Assembly (NCBI RefSeq): GCF_003946885.1
Contig: NZ_RWKQ01000011.1
Span: forward strand, 35,381 to 99,380
Direction of reading: 5' to 3'
Length of the DNA stretch: 64,000 nt
DNA from: Specibacter cremeus
GTDB taxonomy: Bacteria > Actinomycetota > Actinomycetes > Actinomycetales > Micrococcaceae
In this document: in pieces, positions 1 through 12,863 of the stretch
Numbering within the stretch: the stretch's first letter is position 1
Layout: every line of letters starts with the position of its first letter
Made by a program: the position numbers and the translations under genes
The notes under the pieces: model-generated
The model's input: the letters and a program-made list of their open reading frames with translations, nothing else
What the model was told of the DNA's origin: nothing
Databases searched by the model: none

Positions 1-1
1 G

Positions 2-1018
2 TTCCTGGCGAAGCTGCTGGCGGCCGACTCCGCATTGTCGTTGCAGGTGCACCCGACACTCGAGTGGGCCCGGGCGCGCTTCGCCGCCGAGGAGGCCGCC
101 GGCGTGCCGCTGGACGCCCCGCACCGCAACTACCGCGACGACAACCACAAGCCGGAGATGCTCTACGCGCTGACGGACTTCGAGGCGCTGTGCGGTTTCC
201 GGCCCTGCGGCGAGTCCGCCGACCTGTTCCGCGCGGTCGCCGCCGCGATCGAGGCGGCCGGCTCGCCCGTGCCCGAGCTGCTGGACCGGGTCATCGCCAC
301 GCTCAACTCCCGCATGGGCGAACCGGCCGTGCTCCGCCGCGCGTTCGAGCTGCTGCTCACCGGCGGCGACACCGCCGCCGCGCTGGTCGACCTGGCGGCC
401 GCCTCACTGGCGCTGCCCGGCCCGGCACCCGCCGATGCCCTGGCACCGGCCCTGCGCACCGTCGTCGACCTCCAGGCGCGCCACCCGGGCGACCCCGGCG
501 TGCTCGTCACGCTGCTGCTCAACCGCGTCTCGCTGCACCCGGGACAGGCCATCTACCTGCCGGCCGGGAACGTCCACGCCTACCTGCACGGGCTGGCCGT
601 GGAGGTCATGGCGTCCTCCGACAACGTGCTGCGCGGCGGGCTGACGGCAAAGCACGTCGACGTGCCGGAGCTGCTGGCCACGGTCGACTTCTCCCCCACA
701 CCGGTGCCGTACCTGGACGCGCGCACCACGGACCTGGGGCAGGACGTGTGGGAGCCGCCGTTCCGTGAATTCGCGCTGCAGCGCGTCGAGCTGGCGCCCG
801 GCGACGAGCCCGTGCCGCTGGCCCAGAACGGGCCGCTGGTCGTGCTGGCCGTCAGCGGCGCGGCACTGCTGGATTCGCCGAAGTCGGAGCTGCGCCTGGC
901 CCGTGGCGAGTCCGCGTTCGTCGGCGCGGGCGAGGAGCCCGTGCTGGCCCACCCCGCGCACGACGCCGGCACGACGGTGCTGTTCGCCGTCACCTGCGCC
1001 GCGGCGGTGCGCGCATGA
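2..1018 (+). CDS. manA: Mannose-6-phosphate isomerase, class I (5' end outside window)
   Basis: Interconverts mannose-6-phosphate and fructose-6-phosphate, feeding GDP-mannose synthesis. The frame is open from base 2 and the first visible residues run FLAKLLAADSALSLQVHP, the family's conserved zinc-site segment (QVHP), so the true start lies upstream of the window. Further on, LPAGNVHAYLHG and the NVLRGGLTAKHVDVPELL region are typical of type I ManA; 338 residues are visible of about 390-400 usual. It overlaps the next gene by ATGA. A GDP-mannose pyrophosphorylase that could use the same route lies at 57.3 kb. Family assignment is secure; only the N-terminus is missing. Confidence 0.93.
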   Translation, partial: FLAKLLAADSALSLQVHPTLEWARARFAAEEAAGVPLDAPHRNYRDDNHKPEMLYALTDFEALCGFRPCGESADLFRAVAAAIEAAGSPVPELLDRVIATLNSRMGEPAVLRRAFELLLTGGDTAAALVDLAAASLALPGPAPADALAPALRTVVDLQARHPGDPGVLVTLLLNRVSLHPGQAIYLPAGNVHAYLHGLAVEVMASSDNVLRGGLTAKHVDVPELLATVDFSPTPVPYLDARTTDLGQDVWEPPFREFALQRVELAPGDEPVPLAQNGPLVVLAVSGAALLDSPKSELRLARGESAFVGAGEEPVLAHPAHDAGTTVLFAVTCAAAVRA

Positions 1019-2010
1019 TCCCCATCCTGCAGACGACGGCGTGGGCCGCGTTCCAGCGCAGCCTCGGCAAGACGGTGCACGAGGCCGGCGGACCCGGTTG
1101 GGGATTCGTCGCCATCGAGGAGAAGACGCCGCTGGGCACCTACCTGTACGTCCCGTACGGCCCCTGCGCGTCCGACACTGCCGCGTTCCGGCTCGCGCTG
1201 GGGGCCCTCCGGGCGCTGGCGAAGCGGCGCAAGTGCCACTATGTGCGGGTCGAACCCGTGGCCGCCGGGCTCGGCGGCGCCGACGACGCCGCCGCGCGGT
1301 TGCAGGGCGCCGGGCTGGTGCGCGCGCCCAAGGACATCCAGCCGCACCTGTCCTGGAAGATCGACCTGACCCGTCCCGTGGAGGAGCTGCTGGCCGGCAT
1401 GCGCGGCACCAGCCGCAACCTGTACCGCAACATCCACAAGAAGGGTGTCACGTTCGAATCGTCCACGGACCCCGCCGACCTGCCCGTCCTGCTGGGGTTC
1501 CTGCACGCCGTCTCCGGCCGGGCCGAGTTCAAGGCCCAGTCGGACGACTACCTGTCCAAGGCGGCCGCGACGCTGATGCCGGCCGGCGCGGCGAAGCTGT
1601 TCATCGCCCGGCTCGACGGCGAACCCATCGCCGCCGCGCTGTCCTACGACACGGCCGACGCGCGCGTGTACGCGCATGCGGCCGCCGACGACGCGCACCG
1701 CAAGCTCAACGCCGGCATCCCGCTGCTCGTCACCATGATGATGGACGCCCGGGAGGCCGGCATGGGCGAATTCGACATGTGGGGTGTGAGCCCGGAGGAC
1801 GAGCCGGACCACCCGTGGGCCGGGTTCTCCCGGTTCAAGCGATCGTTCGGTGGCGCGCAGGTCGAGTACCCGGGCACGTGGGACCTGCCCGTCAACGTGG
1901 CCATGTACCGCGCCTACGGGCTGGCCCGGCGGCTGCGCACGGGGGCGGCACGGGCCCTGCGCACCATCCAGAAGCCGGTCCAGAAGCCGGTGCGGAACCA
2001 CACCCGGTAG
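1015..2010 (+). CDS. FemAB/FemX-like peptidoglycan bridge aminoacyltransferase
   Basis: 331 residues. The family transfers an amino acid from aminoacyl-tRNA to the peptidoglycan stem peptide or related lipid-linked substrates using twin GNAT folds. Visible features: a lipid II:glycine-transferase-like opening (LQTTAWAAFQRSLGKTV), the RNLYRNIHKKGV stretch in the middle, and a C-terminal GNAT half containing FDMWGVSPEDEPDHPWAGFSRFKRSFGG, all characteristic of FemAB/methicillin-resistance-factor proteins. Its ATGA overlap with manA implies translational coupling. The basic tail (residues about 300-331, KPVQKPVRNHTR) may contact membrane or nucleic acid. The exact substrate cannot be read from sequence. 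Confidence 0.8.
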   Translation: MIPILQTTAWAAFQRSLGKTVHEAGGPGWGFVAIEEKTPLGTYLYVPYGPCASDTAAFRLALGALRALAKRRKCHYVRVEPVAAGLGGADDAAARLQGAGLVRAPKDIQPHLSWKIDLTRPVEELLAGMRGTSRNLYRNIHKKGVTFESSTDPADLPVLLGFLHAVSGRAEFKAQSDDYLSKAAATLMPAGAAKLFIARLDGEPIAAALSYDTADARVYAHAAADDAHRKLNAGIPLLVTMMMDAREAGMGEFDMWGVSPEDEPDHPWAGFSRFKRSFGGAQVEYPGTWDLPVNVAMYRAYGLARRLRTGAARALRTIQKPVQKPVRNHTR

Positions 2011-2080
2011 GGGTGCGCCGGCCGGCCGGTTCGTGAGATGATGCCGGTCACATGACAGGCACACGACCCGGAGGCGAAGC

Positions 2081-2518
2081 ATGGTCCACGCAGAACACGA
2101 GGTGGTCGTCGGGCGCAGCGCCGCGGACGTGTATTCCTATCTTGCCGACGGGATGAACAATCCGAGTTGGCGCCATGGCGTCCGCGACCTGGTGCTGCGC
2201 AGCGGTGAACCCGCCGCGGTCGGCGCCGTGTACGGCCAGACCATGGCCGGCCCCGGCGGTCGCGCCATCGCCGGAGACTACGAGATCACCGAGGCCGTGC
2301 CCGGCGAAAGATTGTCCTTCCACGTGGTGGCCGGCCCGGCCCGGCCGACCGGGACGTACACGTTCACAGCCGAGGATGCCGGCACCCGCGTGAAGTTCGC
2401 GCTGGACGTCCAGCCCAGCGGGATGATGAAACTTCTCTCGCCCGCGATAGCCAGGACCATGCGCCAGGAAGTCGCCCAGCTCGACCGGCTCAAGTCCGTG
2501 CTCGAAGCCGGCGACTGA
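2081..2518 (+). CDS. SRPBCC family protein
   Basis: 145 residues with the START/Bet v 1-like SRPBCC pattern: an N-terminal strand (VVVGRSAADVYSYLADGMNNPSW), a central beta-rich part with GTYTFTAEDAGTRVKFALDV, and a C-terminal amphipathic helix (RQEVAQLDRLKSVLEA). Members form a hydrophobic cavity and often act as polyketide cyclase-like or lipid/ligand carrier proteins; the ligand cannot be inferred. A GGAGG-type ribosome site lies just before the ATG. It stands alone between the FemAB gene and the convergent glpX gene, so context does not sharpen the role. Confidence 0.8.
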   Translation: MVHAEHEVVVGRSAADVYSYLADGMNNPSWRHGVRDLVLRSGEPAAVGAVYGQTMAGPGGRAIAGDYEITEAVPGERLSFHVVAGPARPTGTYTFTAEDAGTRVKFALDVQPSGMMKLLSPAIARTMRQEVAQLDRLKSVLEAGD

Positions 2519-2604
2519 CCCCTCAAGGAGGCGGCCCGGTGTTTTCGTAGGCGACGTCAAGGAGGCCCGAAGGCCGCCCGCGGCCGACGGCCGGGAAGTC
2601 ACCT

Positions 2605-2665
2605 GGATCTCGACAAGCTCGATCACCGCGGTGGTTGAGCCCGTCGAAACCTGCTCGATCACCGG
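2605..2665. repeat. Intergenic palindromic repeat, copy 1
   Basis: An imperfect palindrome between convergent genes: an arm reading TCTCGACAAGCTCGATCACCG meets CGGTGGTTGAGCCCGTCGAAAC, followed by a partial third unit (CTCGATCACCGGG). It belongs to the family also found near 6.7, 35.7, 37.8, 45.9, 55.9 and 62.3 kb. It may act as a bidirectional transcript end for the SRPBCC gene and glpX. Confidence 0.75.
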
Positions 2666-2686
2666 GCCGCCCGTGAAGCGCCGAGG

Positions 2687-3724
2687 TTACGAGCGGCGGC
2701 CGTAGGACTCCCACTTGGCGGCCTGGTGCTCGCCGTCGACGATGCGGATCGTGCCGGACTTCGAGCGCATGACGATGGACTGGGTCATGACCCGCCCCTT
2801 GTCGTAGCGCACGCCGCGCAGCAAGTCGCCGTCGGTGATGCCGGTGGCGGCGAAGTAGCAGTTGTCGCTGGTGACCAGGTCGTTCGTGGACAGCACGCGG
2901 TCCAGGTTGTGGCCGGCGTCGAGCGCCTTCTGCCGCTCGTCGTCGTCCGTGGGCCACAGCCGGCCCTGGATGACGCCGCCGAGCGTCTTGATGGCGCAGG
3001 CGGCGACAATGCCCTCCGGCGTGCCGCCGATGCCCATGAGCGCGTCCACACCGGTGCCGGCACGGGCGGCCGCGATGGCGCCGGCCACGTCGCCGTCGAG
3101 GATGATCTTGGTGCGGGCGCCGGCGTCGCGGATCTCCTGGATCAGCCGCTGGTGCCGGTCCCGGTCCAGCACCATGACGGTGAGCTGGTTGATCTTCACG
3201 CCCTTGGCCTTGGCGATCAGGTGCAGGTTCTGCTTGACCGGCAGGCGCAGGTCCACCATGTCGGCTGCTTCCGGCCCGGTGACCAGCTTCTCCATGTAGA
3301 ACACGGCGGACGGGTCGAACATGGCGCCGCGCTCGGCGACGGCCAAAACGGACAGGGCGTTGTTGATGCCCATGGCGGTCAGCCGGGTGCCGTCGATCGG
3401 GTCGACGGCCACATCGCATTCGGCGCCGGTGCCGTCGCCGACGACCTCGCCGTTGAACAGCATCGGGGCCTCGTCCTTCTCACCCTCGCCGATGACCACG
3501 ACACCATTGAAGTGGACGGTGGCGAGCAGGGAACGCATGGCGTCGACGGCGGCGCCGTCGGCCAGGTTCTTCTCCCCGAAACCGACCCAGTGCCCGCCGG
3601 CGATCGCGGCGGCTTCGGTGACGCGCACGAGTTCGAGGGCCAGGTTGCGGTCCGGTTCATCGTCGCCGACGGCCAGGGCCGGCGAGAGGTGAGAGTAATT
3701 TGCTGCGGAGGGGTTGAGAGTCAC
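2687..3724 (-). CDS. glpX: Fructose-1,6-bisphosphatase class II
   Basis: Hydrolyses fructose-1,6-bisphosphate to fructose-6-phosphate in gluconeogenesis. The 345-residue product shows the GlpX metal and substrate motifs [10 protein letters not shown] (78-87) and DPIDGT (108-113), plus the C-terminal segment [11 protein letters not shown], with no truncation. It begins at GTG with a GAGG-type ribosome site about ten bases upstream. The gene is divergent from the DUF4245 gene and two genes from fumC, the order remembered from M. tuberculosis (fum-glpX-Rv1100). GlpX is usually the main FBPase in actinobacteria. Confidence 0.96.
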   Translation of the reverse strand: MTLNPSAANYSHLSPALAVGDDEPDRNLALELVRVTEAAAIAGGHWVGFGEKNLADGAAVDAMRSLLATVHFNGVVVIGEGEKDEAPMLFNGEVVGDGTGAECDVAVDPIDGTRLTAMGINNALSVLAVAERGAMFDPSAVFYMEKLVTGPEAADMVDLRLPVKQNLHLIAKAKGVKINQLTVMVLDRDRHQRLIQEIRDAGARTKIILDGDVAGAIAAARAGTGVDALMGIGGTPEGIVAACAIKTLGGVIQGRLWPTDDDERQKALDAGHNLDRVLSTNDLVTSDNCYFAATGITDGDLLRGVRYDKGRVMTQSIVMRSKSGTIRIVDGEHQAAKWESYGRRS

Positions 3725-3888
3725 GTCAAAAAATCCTCATCGTCGAGTAGGCCTGGGAGTCGTCGCATGCCCCGTGGCATGCCGGCCGAACGGACGCCTA
3801 CGGCTCCATCATAGTTCGCCGCACCCCGACCCCGGCTGTGACCTGCACCATGATGAAGGCAGCGGCCCCGATGGGGGAAGATGGAGGG

Positions 3889-4527
3889 GTGAGTGAAACG
3901 CCCGAACCGCCACCCGAGATGCCGTCCGTCAAACCGGTGATCAGCGCCGCCGCCGCGAAGCGGGCCAACGCGTCGGTGATCGGCATGATCCTGGCCATGC
4001 TGGCCACGGTCGCCATCGTGTTGGTCGTGGTCGGGTTGAACCCGCAGAAGAACGCCACCTCCTACATCCAGCCCGTCGACGTGGCCGCCGTCGCCGGACA
4101 GGCCGCGCCCGTGGCCGGATTCGCGCCCGCCGCCCCGCACCTGCCCGCCGGCTGGCGGGCCAACTATGCACGGTGGAACGGGGCCAACGGCCCGGGCGCC
4201 GTGGCGTACTGGGATGTGGGAAATCTTACGCCGCATGACACGTTCATCGCGCTGCGCCAGACGGACCGGGCGAACCCGACCTGGCTGGCCGGCCAGACCG
4301 GCAACGCACCGGTCACCGGCACGCGGCAGGTTGCCGGCACCACCTGGGAATTGCGCGACGACGGCTCCGGCTCACGCAGCCTGGTTGCCACCATCAACCA
4401 CACCACGGTTATCCTGACAGGCAAGGCCGATTTCGTGGACTTCGACGCCCTGGCCGCCGCCACAAGCAGGATGCTGGCCGGCGCCCCGACACCCAGCACG
4501 ACCGCCACACCGAAGGAGACGAATTAG
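3889..4527 (+). CDS. DUF4245 domain membrane-anchored protein
   Basis: From the GTG at 3889 the product is 212 residues: a short cytosolic N-terminus, one membrane helix (about residues 30-52, SVIGMILAMLATVAIVLVVVGL) and an extracytoplasmic domain rich in W and T. This matches the actinobacterial DUF4245 family, which classically sits next to glpX. The function is unknown. The start is uncertain: in-frame GTG/ATG codons also occur at 3838, 3850, 3853 and 3871; 3889 has GGAGG only two to five bases away. Its TAG stop directly abuts the carbonic anhydrase ATG, indicating a two-gene transcript. Confidence 0.8.
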   Translation: MSETPEPPPEMPSVKPVISAAAAKRANASVIGMILAMLATVAIVLVVVGLNPQKNATSYIQPVDVAAVAGQAAPVAGFAPAAPHLPAGWRANYARWNGANGPGAVAYWDVGNLTPHDTFIALRQTDRANPTWLAGQTGNAPVTGTRQVAGTTWELRDDGSGSRSLVATINHTTVILTGKADFVDFDALAAATSRMLAGAPTPSTTATPKETN

Positions 4528-5193
4528 ATGCCCGATGCCGAGGACGGCAACATCCACGCCATTTCCGACCACCCGCTCACGCCCGCCCAGGCCTGGGTCC
4601 GCCTGATGGAGGGCAACCAGCGCTTCGTCGCAAGCGCCGCCTCCCACCCGAACCAGGACGCGTCCCGGCGCACGTCCCTGCTGACCACCCAACATCCGTT
4701 CGCGCTGATCTTCGGCTGCTCCGACTCCCGGCTGGCCGCCGAGATCATCTTCGACCTGGGACTCGGTGACGCGTTCGTGATCCGCACGGCCGGCCACGTG
4801 ATCGACAACACGGTGCTCGGTTCACTCGAATACGGCGTGGAGTACCTGGACGTGCCGCTGATCGTGGTGCTGGGCCACGACAGCTGCGGGGCCGTCACGG
4901 CGACGCGGGACGCCGTGGCCACGGGCGAGATGCCGGGCGGCTTCGTGCGGGACCTGGTCGAGAAGGTCACCCCGTCGGTGCTGACGGCGCTGCGCCGCGA
5001 CCAGGACAGCACCCTCGACGACATGATCGAGGAACACGTACGGGAGACGGCGGCCCGGCTGGTGGAGAACTCCCCCATCATCGCCAACGCCGTCACCCGC
5101 CAGCGCACCGCCGTCGTCGGTCTCACCTACCACCTGGACGAGGGCCGGGCCGAGCTGGTGTACAGCAATGGCGCCCTGACCGTGGGCCTGTAG
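4528..5193 (+). CDS. Beta-class carbonic anhydrase
   Basis: Catalyses CO2 hydration to bicarbonate. The 221-residue protein carries the beta-CA zinc and dyad motifs CSDSR (Cys64, Asp66, Arg68) and HDSC (His117, Cys120), with the adjoining [11 protein letters not shown] stretch. The ATG follows the upstream stop with no gap, so it is probably co-transcribed with the DUF4245 gene. No signal peptide is visible, suggesting a cytosolic enzyme supplying bicarbonate to carboxylases. Length is normal. Confidence 0.95.
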   Translation: MPDAEDGNIHAISDHPLTPAQAWVRLMEGNQRFVASAASHPNQDASRRTSLLTTQHPFALIFGCSDSRLAAEIIFDLGLGDAFVIRTAGHVIDNTVLGSLEYGVEYLDVPLIVVLGHDSCGAVTATRDAVATGEMPGGFVRDLVEKVTPSVLTALRRDQDSTLDDMIEEHVRETAARLVENSPIIANAVTRQRTAVVGLTYHLDEGRAELVYSNGALTVGL

Positions 5194-5234
5194 CGGTTTC
5201 AAAACAGCCGCGCGGCGGCGATATGGTAGGAGTC

Positions 5235-6665
<1,431 letters not shown>

Positions 6666-6693
6666 TCCCCACCGGCTCCCCCACCGCGCTTCC

Positions 6694-6757
6694 AAGGCGC
6701 CCGGGTCTCGACGGGCTCGACCATCGGTGGTCGAGCCCGTCGAGACCCGGGCGCCTT
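6694..6757. repeat. Perfect 30-bp-arm palindrome, repeat family member and probable terminator
   Basis: Arms 6694-6723 and 6728-6757 are exact reverse complements around the four bases TCGG. The inner part (TCTCGACGGGCTCGACCA) matches the repeat family; the outer GGCGCCCGGG extends the stem. It lies 29 bases after fumC and before the tetR operator. No U-tract follows, as is common for actinobacterial hairpin terminators. Confidence 0.85.
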
Positions 6758-6782
6758 GCGTTAACGGCGCAGTGATCAACGC

Positions 6783-6833
6783 CACTCACAAAAGATTTTG
6801 CACTATGGCCCGAATAGTGCAAACTTTTACTTT

Positions 6834-6840
<7 letters not shown>
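6783..6840. promoter_or_regulatory. Nested palindromic operator of the TetR gene
   Basis: Two concentric perfect inverted repeats: outer CACTCACAAA (6783-6792) with TTTGTGAGTG (6831-6840), inner TTTGCACTAT (6797-6806) with ATAGTGCAAA (6814-6823). A further AGTGCAAA half-site lies at 6843-6850. The outer right arm covers the GTG start of the TetR gene, so binding would block expression of the regulator and the linked efflux pump. Confidence 0.75.
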
Positions 6841-9112
<2,272 letters not shown>

Positions 9113-9191
9113 CGTCGCGCTCCCGCGGCGAGGTGCCGCCGTCGTGCTTCACACAGGGACTCCAGAGAGGGACGACGACGGTGGCTCGCCG

Positions 9192-9662
9192 TCAGCGTTT
9201 GAAGTGCGGAACGCCGTCGAACACGGCGGCGCGCGCCACGCTGTCCCGGTGGCCCCGGCGCATGGGCGGCAGCGCGTCGAGCGCGAACCAGCCGACCGCG
9301 GTCGATTCGTCGTCGTTCACGCGCGCCGTGCCACTGACGTGGCGGCACCGGAACTCGACGTTCAGGAAGTCGCACACGTCGCCGTTGGGAAACGTGACCG
9401 GGCCGACGACGTGCACGCCCAGCAGCGCGTCGATCTCGGCGACAACGCCGGTCTCCTCCAGGATCTCGCGCACCAGGCCGGGCCCCGGCTCCTCCCCCGG
9501 CTCGAGGATGCCGGTGATCGGCGCCCATTCGCCGTTGTCGGAGCGCTTGCCCAGCAGCACCCGGCCGGCGTCATCGAACACGATGCCCTTGACGCCGGGC
9601 AGCCAGAGCGGGTCGTGGCCGATTTGCCGGCGGAGCTTGAGCACGAAGTCGGGGGCTGCCAT
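9192..9662 (-). CDS. NUDIX hydrolase
   Basis: 156 residues with a complete Nudix box near residues 57-80: the glycine start GILEPGEEPGPG, then LVREILEETGVVAE, supplying the REUXEE glutamates that bind metal. The family cleaves nucleoside diphosphates linked to another moiety; the substrate here is not inferable, though the C-terminal length fits actinobacterial ADP-ribose/MutT-like members. TAGGGT followed by six bases leads straight into the ATG, predicting a leaderless transcript. It is divergent from the next gene with only 31 bp between start codons. Confidence 0.9.
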   Translation of the reverse strand: MAAPDFVLKLRRQIGHDPLWLPGVKGIVFDDAGRVLLGKRSDNGEWAPITGILEPGEEPGPGLVREILEETGVVAEIDALLGVHVVGPVTFPNGDVCDFLNVEFRCRHVSGTARVNDDESTAVGWFALDALPPMRRGHRDSVARAAVFDGVPHFKR

Positions 9663-9668
9663 GGCCCC

Positions 9669-9687
9669 ACCCTATCCGGCCTACACT
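9669..9687. promoter_or_regulatory. Compact divergent leaderless promoter pair
   Basis: Minus strand: TAGGGT (9674-9669), six bases, ATG of the NUDIX gene. Plus strand: TACACT (9682-9687), GGGGGC, ATG of the 251-aa gene. Both -10 boxes sit within 19 bp, so any -35 region of one promoter lies over the other gene's promoter or start. Confidence 0.6.
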
Positions 9688-9693
9688 GGGGGC

Positions 9694-10449
9694 ATGGAGC
9701 CGGTCCCCGACGTTGAAACCTTCCGCCACCTGTGCCGATCGTCCCCGTGGCGGTGGAATTCGCTGCGCTTCGAGTTCACGTTCCGCCCGGCCGACCTGGA
9801 CATCGGGGCGGAGCCGTTGACGGTGCGCGCCTGGGTGCGCCGGCCCGGGGCCCTGCGTGTCGAGGCGCTCGACGGCGCACTGCTGGCCTGCACGCCGGAC
9901 ATCAACGCCTCGCGGGACGCGCTGTACATCTCCGGCCGGCGCAAGCCCTGGCTGTTGCCGCCGCACCTGGTCACGCCCGTGTACGACGACGGCGGGCTGG
10001 TGGCGCGGCGGCCCGAGGCCGCCTACGGGGAACCGGCGTTCGGTTCGGGCCGGTTCCCCGCCGCCCTGGACCCGGTGGAGCTGGCCGGGGTGCGGCCCGT
10101 GCCCAGCGTGGAACCGCGCTCGAACGTGGCCGAGATCGAGTCACCGGCCCGCGTCGCGAACGGGGGCCGACCCGCCGTGGAGGCCGTGCTCACGCCCAAC
10201 CCGGCCTATGTGCCGTATGCCGTGGACGCGCCGCTGCTGTACCCGGGCCGGACCATGGTGCGCGTCGACGCCGGCACGGGCGTGTGCGTGGCCAGCCGCG
10301 CCCTGGACGGCGACCTGGCCGGCGCCGGGCATGAGCTGGCCATCCTGGGCGTGGACGAGTACATGCTCGACGACCTGTTCGAGGAGGTCGGCATGGGGTT
10401 GACGGACGTCCGGGCCCACATCCCGTGGGAGCTGGGCCCGGGCGCCTGA
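9694..10449 (+). CDS. Conserved actinobacterial hypothetical protein
   Basis: 251 residues, start chosen at the ATG six bases after TACACT although the frame stays open upstream to about 9133. No catalytic motif is recognised. The protein is soluble and rich in R, P and V, with a distinctive middle (ISGRRKPWLLPPHLVTPVYDDGG) and a repeated aromatic/proline pattern (NPAYVPYAVDAPLLYPGRTMVRVD). It is convergent with phoH, with only four bases between the stops. I recall similar uncharacterised proteins in Arthrobacter but cannot name a family. No function is proposed. Confidence 0.75.
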   Translation: MEPVPDVETFRHLCRSSPWRWNSLRFEFTFRPADLDIGAEPLTVRAWVRRPGALRVEALDGALLACTPDINASRDALYISGRRKPWLLPPHLVTPVYDDGGLVARRPEAAYGEPAFGSGRFPAALDPVELAGVRPVPSVEPRSNVAEIESPARVANGGRPAVEAVLTPNPAYVPYAVDAPLLYPGRTMVRVDAGTGVCVASRALDGDLAGAGHELAILGVDEYMLDDLFEEVGMGLTDVRAHIPWELGPGA

Positions 10450-10453
10450 AATC

Positions 10454-11764
10454 CTACGGCTCGATGCCCTCCAGCAGCTCGGTGACGAGCGCGGCGATGG
10501 GCGAGCGTTCGGAGCGGGTCAGGGTCACGTGCCCGAACAGCGGGTGCCCCTTGAGCGTCTCGACGACGGCGGCGATCCCGTCGTGCCGGCCCACGCGCAG
10601 GTTGTCGCGCTGGGCGACGTCATGGGTGAGCACGATCTTCGAATTCTGCCCGATCCGGCTCATGACGGTCAGCAGCACGTTCTTCTCCAGCGACTGCGCC
10701 TCGTCGACGATGACGAACGAGTCGTGCAGCGACCGGCCGCGGATGTGGGTCAGCGGCAGCACCTCCAGCATGCCCCGGTCGATGACCTCGTCCATGACCG
10801 CCTTGGACACCAGCGCGCCCAGTGTGTCGAACACGGCCTGCGCCCACGGGTTCATCTTCTCCACCTCCGCCCCCGGCAGGTAGCCGAGCTCCTGGCCGCC
10901 GACGGCGTACAGCGGCCGGAACACGACGACCTTGCGGTGCTCGCGGCGCTCCATGACCGCCTCAAGGCCGGCGCACAGGGCCAGCGCGCTCTTGCCGGTG
11001 CCGGCCCGGCCGCCGAGCGAGACGATGCCGACCTCCGGGTCCATGAGCAGGTCCAGGGCCAGGCGCTGCTCGGCCGAACGGCCGTGCAGTCCGAACACCT
11101 CCCGGTCGCCGCGGACCAGCCGGACCTGCTTGTCCGCGCCGACCCGGCCGAGCGCGGAGCCGCGCCCGGCCAGCAGCACCAGTGAGGTGTTGACCGGCAA
11201 CTCGGCGGCTGCCGGGATGAACACGGGCTGGTGCTCGTACAGCGAGCCGAGGTCCGTGTCCGTGACCTCGAGTTCTGCCACACCGGTCCAGCCGGAGTCC
11301 TTCACCAGTTCGTTGCGGTATTCGTCGGCGGCCAGGCCCAGCGCGGACGCCTTCACCCGCATCGGCACGTCCTTCGACACGACGGTGACATGGCGGCCCT
11401 CGTTGGCCAGGCTCTTCGCCACCGCCAGGATGCGCGAATCGTTGTCGCCACCGCGGATGCCGGCCGGCAACACCTCCGCGGAGATGTGGTTCAGCTCGAC
11501 CCGCAGCGTGCCGCCCTCGGCGCCGATCGGGATCGGGTGGTCCAGCCCGCCGTGCTCGGTGCGCAACTCGTCCAGCAGGCGCAGCGCGGAGCGGGCGAAG
11601 TACCCCAGTTCGGGGTCGTGCCGCTTGCCCTCCAGTTCCGAGATGACCACGATCGGGACAATGACCTCGTGCTCGGCGAACCGCAGGATGGCCCGCGGAT
11701 CCGACAACAGCACCGACGTGTCAATCACGTAACTGCGCCGGGCCTGTTCTTCCCTTGCCGCCAC
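10454..11764 (-). CDS. phoH2: PIN-PhoH fusion protein (PhoH2-like)
   Basis: 436 residues. An N-terminal PIN nuclease domain carries acidic residues at VIDTSVLL (Asp15), ELEGKRHD (Glu43) and GGDNDS (Asp107/109 area). A C-terminal PhoH ATPase has Walker [11 protein letters not shown] (252-261) and Walker [11 protein letters not shown]. In mycobacteria the PhoH2 family is described as a sequence-specific RNA helicase/RNase. It starts at GTG behind GGAG. It lies between the 251-aa gene and uppS, the same neighbourhood as in M. tuberculosis (phoH2 near uppS1). Confidence 0.93.
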   Translation of the reverse strand: MAAREEQARRSYVIDTSVLLSDPRAILRFAEHEVIVPIVVISELEGKRHDPELGYFARSALRLLDELRTEHGGLDHPIPIGAEGGTLRVELNHISAEVLPAGIRGGDNDSRILAVAKSLANEGRHVTVVSKDVPMRVKASALGLAADEYRNELVKDSGWTGVAELEVTDTDLGSLYEHQPVFIPAAAELPVNTSLVLLAGRGSALGRVGADKQVRLVRGDREVFGLHGRSAEQRLALDLLMDPEVGIVSLGGRAGTGKSALALCAGLEAVMERREHRKVVVFRPLYAVGGQELGYLPGAEVEKMNPWAQAVFDTLGALVSKAVMDEVIDRGMLEVLPLTHIRGRSLHDSFVIVDEAQSLEKNVLLTVMSRIGQNSKIVLTHDVAQRDNLRVGRHDGIAAVVETLKGHPLFGHVTLTRSERSPIAALVTELLEGIEP

Positions 11765-11938
11765 TTCGACTCCAGCCCCCGGGCAAACATCGCCCGGAAT
11801 CGAACCTCACGACGGGCGGGATGCCCGCCGTTAACGCCAAGCTACGCCGCCCCACCCCGCACCCCGGCCAACGCCCCCGGCGTGTCCGGTTACGGCCCGG
11901 TAAACGTTTGGGGCGCACCCACGGGAGCCCACGCCCGC

Positions 11939-12721
11939 TCAGGTGCCGAAGCGGCGGCTGCGCCCGGCGTAGTCGCGCAGGGCGCGCAGGAAGTCGATCC
12001 GGCGGAACGCCGGCCACAGCGCCTCGCAGAAGTAGAACTCGCTGTACGCGCTCTGCCACATCAGGAAGCCGGAGAGCCGTTGTTCGCCGGAGGTGCGGAT
12101 CACCAGGTCCGGGTCGGGCTGCCCGCGTGTGTACAGGAACCTGGAGATGTCCTCGACACTGAGCGTGTCCGCCACCTCGCCCATGGTGCGCCCCTCGGCG
12201 TCGGCCTCGTGCAGCAGCTCACGGACGGCGTCGACGATCTCGCGCCGGCCGCCGTAGCCGATGGCCATGTTGACGTGGACGCTTTCGTGCTCGGGCGCGC
12301 GGGCGGTCAGCCGGGACAGCCGCTCGGCCAGGTAGTCCGGCAGCAGTTCCGGGGCGCCCATGGCGTGCACGCTGATGTTGGCGTCGGCGTCGAGCAGGTC
12401 GAACGTGTTGGCGATGATGCCCATCAGTTCGTCCAATTCATCGGACGACCGGTTCATGTTGTCGGTCGAGAGCATGTAGAGCGTCACGACCTTGATGCCC
12501 AGCTCCTGGCACCAACCCAGGAACTCGACGATCTTGTCCGCCCCGGCCTGGTGGCCGCGGCTGGTCGGGGCGTTGAACTGCTTCGCCCAGCGCCTGTTGC
12601 CGTCCACCATGACGCCGATGTGCCGCGGCACCGTGCCGCGGTCCAGCGACCGGGCCAGGCGCCGTTCGTAGTAGTCGTACAGCAGATGCGGCATCCGCAA
12701 CGGGCGCGAGAGAAGCCGCAT
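11939..12721 (-). CDS. uppS: Isoprenyl (Z-prenyl) diphosphate synthase
   Basis: 260 residues from the ATG at 12721, which has GGTGGAG five bases upstream; an in-frame GTG 33 bases earlier lacks that. The cis-prenyltransferase signature HIGVMVDGNRRWA contains the catalytic Asp40, and RTSGEQRLSGFLMWQSAYSE near the C-terminus is the second family motif. It condenses isopentenyl diphosphate onto a shorter allylic diphosphate for polyprenyl-phosphate carriers. Position next to hemolysin III resembles M. tuberculosis Rv1086, a short-chain Z-farnesyl synthase, so product chain length is open. Confidence 0.93.
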   Translation of the reverse strand: MRLLSRPLRMPHLLYDYYERRLARSLDRGTVPRHIGVMVDGNRRWAKQFNAPTSRGHQAGADKIVEFLGWCQELGIKVVTLYMLSTDNMNRSSDELDELMGIIANTFDLLDADANISVHAMGAPELLPDYLAERLSRLTARAPEHESVHVNMAIGYGGRREIVDAVRELLHEADAEGRTMGEVADTLSVEDISRFLYTRGQPDPDLVIRTSGEQRLSGFLMWQSAYSEFYFCEALWPAFRRIDFLRALRDYAGRSRRFGT

Positions 12722-12851
12722 GGTCACTCCACCGATCCTTCCGCGTACGACCATCCGGTCACCTGCCTGTGTGCACCCAACGTTACCCGCCGCAACGGCG
12801 GGAATCCCGCAGGCGCATTGTTACCCCAAAGTAACCTACGGATTGGCGGGC

Positions 12852-12857
12852 TATGCT
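12852..12857 (+). promoter_or_regulatory. -10 element TATGCT of the hemolysin III gene (leaderless)
   Basis: TATGCT is followed by TCGTCC and then the ATG at 12864, the six-base spacing that puts transcription start at or next to the start codon. Confidence 0.5.
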
Positions 12858-12863
12858 TCGTCC

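Noticed and set aside
6694..6757. Terminal inverted repeats of an insertion sequence
   Set aside because: The arms face each other across four bases with no transposase between or beside them; a hairpin repeat explains it.
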